Of a stretch of DNA of 64,000 nt, positions 14,401-27,400 are shown one piece after another. The stretch spans positions 107,531,142 to 107,595,141 of the forward strand of contig CM049306.1 in assembly GCA_026874595.1 (NCBI GenBank), in the 5' to 3' direction. Each line of letters opens with the position of its first letter. Position 1 is the first letter of the stretch. Made by a program: the position numbers and the translations under genes. The stretch comes from Sipunculus nudus (taxonomy: Eukaryota; Annelida; Sipuncula; Golfingiida; Sipunculidae). The notes under the pieces were generated by a model, which was not told where the DNA came from, made no database searches, and saw only the letters and a list, made by a program, of their open reading frames with translations.

Positions 14401-17400
14401 GATAAGATCACAGTTGTGGCCCAAACCTTTACACTGTGGCCGTGTTATGGTGAAATTGTAGACGGCACAAAAAACTATTAAAAGTGCTAAACATACACAT
14501 CAAAATACATCCGATCGTGTCTTTGGTAGTAAATGAGTCTTAATAAATTTCTGGCAACATTACCACATTCTATCCCTAATATCTTAAAGAATCATTATAC
14601 TCTAAGATCCATGTAAGCCCGCCGTGATTTGAACATTCCAAACTTTAAGAACTTGTTGTGAGTGGACGTTGAAGGACTGGTACCCTGCACAGTCACCTAT
14701 TAACGCCCACTTTTTTTCAGTTCCAACAGCGATAATATCAGAGCGGAGTCCCAGTCTAAATCCCATCGCAGAGGGCTGTGGGATACTTTATACAATCATT
14801 GCGACTTCCTATCTATGTAAACATTAGGTCTCTTGTCAAATTATGGATATGTAAGGCAATTGCGCTTTACAATGGTGCTAAAAAACTTTCAGATGTTTTA
14901 TACAATAGCCAAAGGCAACGAACAAGTAATTATTTTATGTTGACGCCGGGCAGGAGGTCACTTGCACAATTCCATAGGTCCCACTATTTTGAACCATACA
15001 CGTTTTAAACTGTAGGGCCGAACTCAAGACGTTGATGGAGAGGAGTAGAGGGAATCAGAATAAAGCGTCTCGGGACGAGACACACTCGAATGATGCTGGA
15101 ATGAGTCCTGAGTATCAACTTTGTAACGAGACAGTTCAGTTCCAAAGTTGTTGCAATATTGTGTAAAAGCGGTCGACATTCGTTCCAGATTACATCATGT
15201 GCTAACCGTATATATTATATGTCCCGGTATACTACCTAAAACAACACGGACAAACTGAAAGTCACAGTGTATCACTGTTCACCGACTCATTTACCGCTCT
15301 TGCCATGTAACAAACTACTGTGTATTGTGCTCTGCAGGTGTTTCATTTGGTACATACTCCAATTTTTTTAGAGGCCATGGTTTGTAGAAATAAGTGTCAC
15401 ATTACACATAACCAACATTATTTGCCATCATGTGCCATCTTGTCCAAGGATTACTGGTGTCTGTCCAGGCAAGCTGGATGGTTATGGCATTTGGCATAGA
15501 TGCATAAGGTTTTTTACTCAGTTAAAGAGAAAATAAGAAAATTTCGACACCTGCCCAATAATAAGTGTGTTAAGAATACCACCAGCTCAATGGATGGAAT
15601 ACCTATAGAATCATGACAGCCTCATTGTCTTAAGTCTTGAAATTGTCTCGGGGTTTCTTTTTCTTTCCCGAGTCCATAATTTTTATCTCATAAAAAATTA
15701 TCGCAATATCGGGGTTCGCTCCGTGAATTCGCGTAAAGGGTGTGTGAAACCTCGCCTTACCGTGGCTTATCTACCTCGGGTAATATGTCCTTCAGAAATC
15801 ATTTCGTTCTTTTTTTTAACTAAATTATTTCTCTAAATATATTTTCTAATAAAAGGGGATTATTGCTAGAATTTTTTTACATTAACAAAAGAGATTGTTC
15901 ATAACTTTTACAACGTAAATAAGTATACACGATAATATTGGATTATTGAAGACGTTCACTCAGATTTGCAGCAACTGCTCCATTTCAACATATAATGAAT
16001 AGTCAGACAATCTGACAAATTTCTTACGAGCTTTTTAATGCAATCACATTCTTTGTAATAGTAATGATTTGTGCTTACACTTTGTGTGGTTTTTGCACGT
16101 CCCTGACTTTTATCTTTGCACGTATAAATAATGGTAATTTTTCAATGCTCTGGCTGGAAGGTGGGGTCCCCGTGATTATTTTGCCCTGTGCTGCTGCTGC
16201 TGCTCAGCTCCGTAACGTTAACCAATCAGACAATAGAGAGTGGAGAGGCGATCGTCTGAGTGGCAGCTGAAGTTGTTCTGGGATTTTGGTGCAATTTTCC
16301 TTAATTCTGACGTTATGTTATCATTTACTGGTATCACTCTTATGCAACTTGATACTATTTTATAATTTGAAATTATTAGCATATATGCAAAGCAATGAGT
16401 TATTTTATTTTATTACGATGGGAGATTATGATTCCTTTGCCTTTACTGTCATCAAAGCGTTTTGACCACGAGACGATCTAGACTGTAAAGAATACATGGT
16501 TCTGTAAATCATTACGCATGACGAGGACGCATCAGGTTCAGAGCGTTGATCAGCTTTTTTTTGGATCTTTAAATGACCAAGTTATTTCAACAAGTATTTG
16601 CGCATAGCCACTCAAAAAGGAGAAAAAATAGTTTCAAGAGAATGTAATAGTTGCAAGGAGTGGCATGCTCCCACTGAACAGCTGTTTTCAGCTGCAAGAA
16701 TGAAAAGAACATTTGAGGATTGTGAACCATCGGCTGGTCATATAAAACGTCAAAACTGTTATTTTGTTTAGTCTTGCCATTCTGTACCCGATCACTTTAC
16801 ACCCACATGGACGTACACTAAACAATGTATGACATGTATTTTTACACAACCATGTTTATTTCCCTTCTCCAAACAAACAATTTATCAACTTGTCAGTTTA
16901 TCAATACTTTAGTAAGTCTATATTATTGGCTTCAGAAACCAGAATTAGACGAAATCCCTTGACAATGGTGAGCCCCCGCATGACGAACCGGTCAGCTTCC
17001 CACACCACAGATATGATTGTGATAATCTAATTAATAACCTCAAAGATCCCTCGGGTGTACTTGAGTTTATAAGATAAATGCCCCCGGCGGAGTGCAAATG
17101 TCCAACTGATATTTCTACATTAACAGTTGTTGGGAGTATGGTGGGGGCACACAGTGCGCGTGAGATTGATTGAGTCCAATTGGCCTGATTGTTGGTGGAA
17201 CTTTAAGAGGACTTCTTTATCGTTGGGGGTACATAACATTGATCCGACGACTCCTCATCTGGTATTCTGACCTGCAGGGCTTGATCTCGGGAACACACCC
17301 ACTTGGGGACAGAGTCCTTAATTGACTGGCATCCGCGCCCTTGGTTTGTAATGGACGTTTCCTGAAATTTGTAATCTCTATGAGATTTCCAGTGAATCGT

Positions 17401-19618
17401 ACATCTTTTTCTCGGAGGTACAGATTTCTTGAAAAGGAAGATTGCTGCTCCTTGATAATATATTTATTTTTTATGTAATCGTATGTTTTATATTATTATT
17501 CCCGTTAATTGCATCTTTTTACAATGTTATTTTTAGAATTAATTTTTTATTTATTTTTATTTCAATCTCTCCCTCTTTCTCCGTTTCTGTCCATTTCTGT
17601 CTCTCGCTCATGTAAATTTAATAGTCATTAATTTACTATACTGCTTACTGTTTCTACACAATTTTATTATTACATTCATATCTTATGAAGAATCGTTTCC
17701 ATTGTATCATATGTCTATTTTGTATGTTGGGCAAGGAATAAGCTGCCTCCCCTATATATCATCTTCCTCCACTCTAGAACTCCGACTAACTATTCTGTTT
17801 TCTCTTTTTCATTTGCCCGCACGGAAAGGAGATGAGCTGCTGAACTGAATTACCAGAATCATAAAATGTATCTCATTATCCATTCCACACACATCTTTGA
17901 TAAAAAGAACCTATTCCCAACAGTTATATCTCCCCCTCCAAAATACCTAAAAAATGCAGCACGGCAGAATAATTAAAAATGGTAGCCATTATCTAAAGCA
18001 GTATAGAATAGTCTGACGTCATGCATTTTTTTAACAGATATAATGGCTTGTTGCTTTATTATTTATTACTAAATTCCTAAAAGCTCTAAACAATGTGGAC
18101 TATACAATCTCTCTGGGATATATAATCTATTGAAAACGACCAAAGAGTCCTGGGTGGTTTGGATTAGGAAAATGTCTTTATTTTGCTTTGTAAATTAATC
18201 TGAGATAAAAGGACTTACGTGACGTCATCATGCGTTCATAAAGTGCCTATATATGGTCATGTAACATGCCCTGACTTATTTACCATTTAAACCACTAATA
18301 CCAGATTGTACCATAGACTGCCAGTCTTTGGTTGTGAGTCATACATCGTATTTTTTTACTGAATATATATGCAGCTCATCTTGGCTCGCTGATGAGAATC
18401 GTAACTCATTTTCGGATGTCTACATATATAGTTGGGCCCTTTCAGTGCGGAATCATTACTGTCGCATCTGCACCAGTTTGTTGCAACCGGGTTGGGGTTC
18501 AGTGTACATTACCAGGCAGAATTCCGTATGGTGTCCGCCTGCTTTTATATAGTACATATATAACAGTATAGAACGTCATATACGGGTCACAACGGATCTC
18601 TGCCAGGGATTGCAAGACAACGGTGAAATCTGAAAAGAACCTCAGAAATACGGTTATGACTTTTGGGTTATATCTTGGTTTGATACACACGAACATACAA
18701 CTGAAATTCAGAACTCAGGGTTCTTATCGTATGGTCACATCCTTGTGAATCCAAAAGCAAGTCAACCAGAAACGTCATAAACCTCGAAAAATACTATAGA
18801 AGACCAGAAAATGAAAATATTTCGTGAACTTTTGTAGGTAAATCTACAAAGAAATATTGCTCGGCCACAATCATATATGAATCCAAAATACCAATGAAAA
18901 AGTAGAGCCCATTAATTTTTTATTATTTTCTTTGTCCAATTATTTTCTTAAAGTATGTCTCTTACTCTATAAAACTACATATTAGTATAGTTATATAAAC
19001 ATATCTAATCTCCATCAAGGTGGAATCACGCAGCTACCCGTTAGCGGCTAAAGACTGCTATATTTCTCACACCCCAGTATCTTCGGGAACGCTAACCACA
19101 CAATCCATGCCGTAACAATGCGCTGTTCTTAACAATATCTACAATATCTATGTAATGTTCCTTTTACGAAATCAGTCCTTGTGCAATCCAGCAGAATGAT
19201 GCCTTCAGTGTGGAAAGCCCTAAGTGTGGAATAACCTACCAACCAATCTAATAAATCATCATTATTATTTTTTATTATTATTACTCAGCTGTGAGTTATT
19301 GCCGGCATTATAACGCAAATAGTCTCTAAAAGGTAACACATTTAAATTCCTGACAAATCACCTTGCATTCATTGTTGACCAAGCATGAACTAGTTTTGGA
19401 ATATTTATATTTTAAAGCTCATTTAGTGTGTCTGGATTACCTGACCAGGTTTGTTATGAACCGGATACAGGGACAAAGGCCTAAACAATACGACGCAAAA
19501 TGCTGAAACGTATCACGGCCAGGTAAATGCGAATTATTTCGATCGCGCGTGTTGGTAAAAGCCCCCTGGACTGTTTCCAGTTCGGAGATGGAATCGACAT
19601 GTCTCGAGGTTATCTAAT

Positions 19619-19687
<69 letters not shown>

Positions 19688-19981
19688 AATGACCTATCAG
19701 TTTACTTCGCATTAAGAACGACTTAGTTGGTTTCGTAACGTGCAGATACAAGCAGACGTAAGTTTAATCTTCATTCAATTCTTGGAACCGATTCCTAAAG
19801 ATGCATTCAAACCCGATGTATATCTTTCTTCAGTTTTCTTGTGGTTATACAATACGACGCAAAATGCTGAAACGTATCACGGCCAGGTAAATGCGAATTA
19901 TTTCGATCGCGCGTGTTGGTAACAGCCCCTGGACTGTTTCCAGTTCGGAGATGGAATCGACATGTCTCGAGGTTATCTAAT

Positions 19982-20023
<42 letters not shown>

Positions 20024-23000
20024 ATTATTATTATTATTATTTATAATGACCTATCAGTTTACTTCGCATTAAGAACGACTTAGTTGGTTTCGTAACGTGC
20101 AGATACAAGCAGACGTAAGTTTAATCTTCATTCAATTCTTGGAACCGATTCCTAAAGATGCATTCAAACCCGATGTATATCTTTCTTCAGTTTTCTTGTG
20201 GTTATATATTATGTTTCAAGTCAACTAAAAAACATCTTTGTGTCAGTTAGAAAAGGAATTTCTTCAAAGAGAAAATAGGTTTTGCATACCTCTGATCCTC
20301 TCGGAATGAAATCCTTTTTGCTGCAGGGCCACAATAAAAAAATTATTTTTATGCTAAATCCTTTCAAAAGAATAACAAATTTTATCACGAACACTCTGAC
20401 AAAACATGTATTGCTTGCTGTTCAAAGGCAGAGGCGATATATTATAAGGAAATGTATTGATCATATTTATAAATAACACAAAGGATTATTTATAAGTCAC
20501 AAAGATCAATATCATATCAGACCAGTCATGTGATCTCCGTCACCAATGAGTCACTTCCTGTTTACACATTTTGTGGTACAACATACGTCATTTTGAAATG
20601 AGACTAAATATTCACTGATACACTTCAAAGCTATAGGAAACAAAAGAGAAGATTAAAGTCTTACCAAAACAGATCATGAAACTGGCCTATTCTGAATCTG
20701 GAAGTCACGGAAGTATGAAGTAAAACGAAAACATCCTATTTTTTTTATTGTGCAACATTAAGTTAAAATATTCATATAATCTCTTTTTGACTTACATGAC
20801 CATCCCGCTATCACATAGAGTCGGGCGAAGCACTTCTCAACCTGCCACAACGTACAGCTAAAACAACCATTTTTATTGAGACTGGCTAGATTTGATTATG
20901 TCTACGACACTTTAATCAGAAATTACACACAAACATGTGTGTTTGTGGTACCAATTTGGATATTACCTGTTTTGACCAATGAAACTGTTAATTTGTTACG
21001 GATTATGGATAAGAATAAATATTATTGAATATTACCAAGCACAGGCACATGCCTTTTCTCGAGCGCTATTTGCCGCTCATTTAACGATCGGTGACAATCA
21101 TGTGTAAAGAAAAGCTCATGAGCCATAGCTCTAAGTGACTGCTGGTAGTTTGGGGCCAGACTTCAAATTTTGTTTCGTAAATTCAAAAGCGGTAGCACTG
21201 TTAACAAAATCAGCACCAACAGAGTTAGCTCTCTGCGAACGCCACTTTATGAGGTCCCGCCGCTTAAAGGCAGTAAAGGTATTACATTCTAATTTATTTA
21301 TATATCAGAATTATATATTACTTCAGGCTATTATTCAATTGAATATTGCCAGGTTTATCTATAATAGACGGACTTTTTATACTTGTTTAAACTAAAGCTG
21401 TGCATGGTTGCTCGTAACCTTCAATTAGTCATGTTTTCTCTCATCAATGGAAAATCATTGCAAGTAAAAAAAAAGTATTGACTTTTTTTCAGTATATCTT
21501 TCAGTGAAATTTGATCAAATTTTTATAGTGGTAAAACTAACAGTTGTGAAAAACTTCAGATCAGACCTTCTTATCACTACTTCAAGGGATCTTTTCTGAC
21601 CAGCTTTCTGTGTGTACCAGATGGATATACTTTGAATGAATGAATGTATATAAACATATCATTGTTGCGTTCTATCCCTGCGTATCGATTTTATTAAAAC
21701 AAAACTATTTCTTCAGTGGGAAGGTATAAGCTAACTCTTTCCATATTATTAAAAACTAAAAACTAAGTTTGTAACTTCTGCATGGAAAGATTCAAATACA
21801 GAATAAAGTCTATGGAAACTCTGATGATCATATTATTATATGATACATTTGGTACATTTATAGTTTTATATAACGAGTGTTTCTCGTTAATGTCAATGGC
21901 ACTTTAATCAATATATCGCGAGAAAAATACACTGTTTTCTCTGATATGAAATAAATTGTTTAACTCAAATTAAAATAAAAAGTATGGCCGCGATTCCCAT
22001 ATCATTTGTTGCCGGAATACCTGATTGATTTACTTACTCATAAAAATGTATTTTTTTAAATAAATTGATTTATAGCCAAAATACTTGGACGGACTATTTT
22101 TTTTCCTCAGTGCTTAAATTTCGTTATATTCTACTTTCATTGAGTAGATAAAGAAAGAATGAGATTTTATCTCAAAAGTAGATCCTACTTAACTTGGTTC
22201 TCACTTTCAGAGTAGCTAAGGGCCTTCAAGTGCTTTAATCTGGCGTTGCTCATTTACGCCTTACAAAGTATATTGTTATAATCACTATTCATGTATTACT
22301 TATATGTGCACGGGGTTTTTATCTAAAGCTCCAATGTTTCAAATAATAATGTTCATGAATAAAAGCGTTGATTATTGGCGAACTTTGTCTTCTTCGATCG
22401 GCATTGCAGAAGGTGTGTTTACTCATGAATCCAGGTCGACAGATCTGTCTTCAAACCAAACAGTGTAGTAAGATCTTTATTAAAACTTTCGCCAAATACT
22501 CGAATGAAATTACCACTGATGTCTGAAAATTGGCGATGCGCTGTGGTTACAAACAATACAGGATCTGCCACTCGAAAAGGCGACATATTTTCCCTTGTTG
22601 ACTGATCGTCTTCAGCGTTCTACACCAGAGCATGCACGAAACGACACAAAGGAAACTCAATCATTCAGCATTGAGTACTGTCCTTCAAACGCTTAATTAA
22701 AAATAGGAAAGTGAACAAAAGACAAATGGAAAGTGTAAAGTGCTAGAGGAGAAAGGGCTAGTGGGATTTAAAGGTCCTTGTATTGACATTTGTCGAAATC
22801 GGTGACTTGCTGTATTGTATAGTTGATTTTTTTAGAGCGTTTAACTTCTAACTGTCCTAACTGAAGCCCGCCTCCGCTATTTCGCTAGCCGTGATTGGTT
22901 CGCGCAGTGGCCGTAGTTTCATAAAGCTAAATTGAGCCGTGTTTCAGCATCCTGGTCGAACTTAAGTAAACATGAGGTTCTCAAAAGAAAAAAAATGAGA

Positions 23001-24388
23001 AAAAAGGTCTATATAGGCAACCTAAATTTAGTTGACCGAAGAAACAACTAAGCACCATGATCACCATGATCACCGTGATCTTATCAGTTCTTCCTTGGCC
23101 CTTTCCCGAAATGCCCAGAAAATCTCTTGATATTCGTTCATGATTGTTGAGTTACGTTTTGAAAAAAACATACACAAAAACACACACACGAACGGCAATG
23201 ATTGCATACCCTCCTGTATCTGTAGGAAGCAAAAGACACAGGCGGAAATGAGAGCAATTTCTATGAACGAGTAGTATCTCTACTGGCATTAAACGCCAGC
23301 ACGTGATCATGCAACACAATAAGGAGCCCACGTTCTGGCAATTCTACATCGTCATCAAAAGGTGCTCGACTCGCACAGTAAAATTGCTACATCTGTCCAT
23401 TCGCGGACCGTGGTATATGGTTGTCTTGATAAACGACCCGAGCATTACTGTAAAGAATAAGTCCGGCGAATTGAAAGCTCACGAATCATTGCACACAAAC
23501 CATAATGTTAGAAGAAAGATCGGCGAAATGAAAATGCCTGAGTTAGCCTGGGACAGGAGTCGCTGTGAGACCATACATAACTCAGGTAGATTTGTCTCCA
23601 TGACTGCATAAATATTTTCTCGTTCTGTTAAGAAAAAAAAACTTTAGAGGGTGCATCTTGGTCCGGTTAGATTATTCACAGAATTTCTTCTGGACATTTT
23701 GTTCACGGAAAGGCAAATCTCATTTTACATTATATGTATAACCACTTCCTTAATCCATGAATTTCGGACATTTATGTGGATATCTCCCAAAGTGTTTTAA
23801 ACTATAAGAAGGGACGCCCCAGTATCCAAACTCGAGGACGTGTTCTGAATCATTAGCTTTGGGCCCGGGCGACATTTAAGCCGGAGATCTTGTTATATAA
23901 ACGTTATCGTTTGACCCGGGTAACAGGCAGGTGTATACTTGATTAGAAGATAGACTTTGTAATTACCTCGGGGTATTACCTTCCCCGGCCTCGTCAGTCA
24001 GGCGTCGCCATAAACCTGCGACCTCAGGTTCACCACCTGGAGTGATAAGATACCCGTGAAGAACTTCCCTAAAAGTCATTTCTTCGATTTTGTCCCGCGC
24101 TCCAGGAATCCTTAAATCCTCCAGTGAACTATTGTAGTAATATTAATTTTTTGCCACTGACATCGCCATGACTCCAGGGCGTTCTGGGTCACAGATATAT
24201 CAGTTATTTCTCTATAAAAGTTTACTTAAGCATTTATTTCTGTCAAATCCACCATGTCGTTGCAAAAGATGTCTATCTGCTCAACCTCAAATACCCATAG
24301 GAACCTTTATCCAATGTGTGTTGAAATAGACTATAATATTTCTTAAGCTGTACCCATTTTAAACAGTGCCCATACATAACACACACAT

Positions 24389-24448
<60 letters not shown>

Positions 24449-27400
24449 CAGACAGACAGATAAAAAAGGAAACAGAGTGAGAGACTGAAATAAAATAATA
24501 AACTAAAATTTAAAAATAATATAATAAAGCGATGCGAGAGAAATAGTAAACAGAATAACGCTTGTAGAAAGGAAATGTTGTGGCCGTGTTATTTTATGGA
24601 GTGTAACAAAAACAGCCAGGAGAAATTAAACAAAAATCACAGATTCAAGGAAGAGTCCACATATACATTTAGAATTATGGTTCTTTAATATTGATGCGTT
24701 AATTGGTATGTCTAAACATTAAATCTTGTTAAAAGGAATACACTTTTGTGATATTAAATTAAAAGGACTTGTTTTTTTTTCTAAAAATGAATCCGGATGT
24801 ATGGGAAGTTATAATTTAGAGGTAAATTGCATGGACTCATAGACGGTATGGGATACATCATTAACTTACCATATCTGAGTCAAACTCTTACTAGATACAC
24901 GATATAATGAAGGAGTTACTATTATATTGCTGCGAAGACAACCCAGCGGATGATCTATGACCATTGGAAGTTCTGTACGCTAAGTAGGTATAGCATAACA
25001 TAACGAATGTGTAACGTCTCAACCAATTTCACACTTCACTTTTTTATCCATTTTTTATTACCTACCTCCGATCCTGGGGGCGCTGAGAGTTATAAATTCT
25101 TGCCCAAGAGGGTATAAGGCTAGTATAACCTCTCGGATTTCGGTTAGAGTGAGATGAATCTGTTTGGGGCTGGACTTTCTATCGAAAGAGAATACCACTA
25201 ACTGCAGTATGAGGTCTCAGCCTGATTGTCTGAGCATTCAAATGATCAAGACCTCTTAACATGTAGCTAAAACATTAGAGATTGATTATACTGAAATTAC
25301 GCTGTTTCTCCATTTAAGTATCGAAGCAAGACAGAACGTAACCTTTGTTCCCGTTTCTCTCTCCGTGCAGAGCAGTATGCTACGCTGTGAGAGACTCAGG
25401 CTGCTTGAAGCCTAGCCCCATGTATGCAGCCGGATTTAACGCTGTATGCTAGGAATAAATATATCACTTGGTTAGAAGATCCATATTGATCTAAAACTTG
25501 ATGTACAAACATTTTTGTCAATTAAAAAATACCTGAACCACTGGGTTACGCTAAAAGTATATGCCAGCACAATTGGAGAAGAGATTACGCAAATATAAGT
25601 GTATCTTTACGGAATTTTCAACATATCCTACGGAGGCAGTTTCCTCTTTGATAATGGTAAACATTTTCCCTTATTAATGCGATTTTGTTTGACCTATAGA
25701 AACCTGGGAAGATGAGGAGGTTCCAAGTGTAAACCTTAAGTAGAACTGCGGAGCTCCTTGAGCGATAAAGGGTTCACATTATACTAAAACAATATAGATA
25801 TTCCAGGATTCACGGGTTTTTGGCAAGTGTCAATAGTGAGGGGACACTAGGTTCTTGGTAGATTTCCAATAACTTCTGCACGTATGTATTTTATTAATGA
25901 ATGGTCTCATATGTACGAATGTAAAACTGACTTAACAGCGAGCTTAATCATTTTAAATTTCAGTTTTATTATTATGTGATCTGGAACTTTGTTGTACTAA
26001 AATAACATTGGTGTCTCTAGGTTATACTGCTTAGTAATGCATGCTAATTAGTAATTTTTCTACCATGAGGGAGGTAAGAATCCATTAAGACTGGATGTAA
26101 ATGTATATATCATAAATGTTGAGGTAAATTCATACATTCATCGCAAAATATTCAGCAATGATTAGATGGCTATCTTCGGCTTTGCAAAAAGCAGCTGGGA
26201 TGACCTTCCTTTTCCAACAATATATATGCGTCATGAGGTCATATGTTTGGAAATATGCGGCACGGTTATAATGTTATGCGTAGGCAAACTATTTTACTAA
26301 ATAATTATTTCCCCGACCATTGCGCCTTATTTTCCGGATATCCTATTAATGACTCAAAGTTCCATGATCGTCTTTATGATAGGACTGTTGGGGGAGCTGC
26401 CATCGTCATGACATTGTCAACTTTTTTTAAGTTTCGCCGCGGTTGAGGTTTTGGACCGAGTATCTCCTCCAGTGCTCAAAAAACCTCCAGCTTTTCGTGG
26501 ATCCTTAAAGGGGATTTACAGTCGTAAGCAACCTTAGAGCTCGTGCTTCATATCATCTCGGCGAAACGTCACCGAGGTGTAAACCACGGCCTTGCAAAGG
26601 CCAGGAGTTCATTATGTATGACATGTGATCGCAAACATCGCCCTTGTTAACGTACGAAGAAACGCAATGATCTGGATTACCGTGGTATCTAAAGACGTTA
26701 ATTACCTAAGTGACGGGGAGTGACCTATATATATATATCGTATAGGAAGAACAAAACTAGGTTTTCGGCAGGCATTTCATGACTAATTAGTTTCGTACCA
26801 TATTCGTGTGGCATTCTTCAGATGTTGTAGCCTAAATGATGTTGTAGACTATTAAGCCCAAAACACACTAACGCGCGCGTTACGCGCGCGTCAGGCGTCA
26901 CGCGTCAAGAGTCAAATCTGGAAAAATCGCTCCACTCTATTTATCAATGACAAAACAGACTAATGCGCGCGTCACGCGCGCGTTAAGCGTCAAGCGTCAG
27001 CTATCGCTCCTGGAGCGATTTTTGACGCGTGACGCGCGCTAGCCGCGTGGGGATTCCTGATAATGACATAACTAAATAGAGGGTTTCTCTCCCCAGCACT
27101 CAAATTCTATATAAAACTGCGGGTGAAACGTTTGTTATAATTCATTGAACTATAATTATTTATTTGTATCTGGATAGAAAACATGAAACAAAGCAACACA
27201 AATATATAAATATCGTTCAGAATAGTGACTGAGTTCTGTCATATTTAGAACAGGTCACAAAAGATATATATTTGTATACAAGTAATCCAACGCTTATTAT
27301 CGAAATTACTATTTTTACAAAGATAAACAAAAAAAAAATGCAACAGGTGCTTGGTTAATACCTTTCAATCTGACGCGTGTCGTGCGCGTTGTAGCCGCGT

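Noticed and set aside
23055-23085. CRISPR-like or regulatory repeat of ATCACCATG words
   Set aside because: Only about three copies of a 9-bp simple repeat; no spacers.
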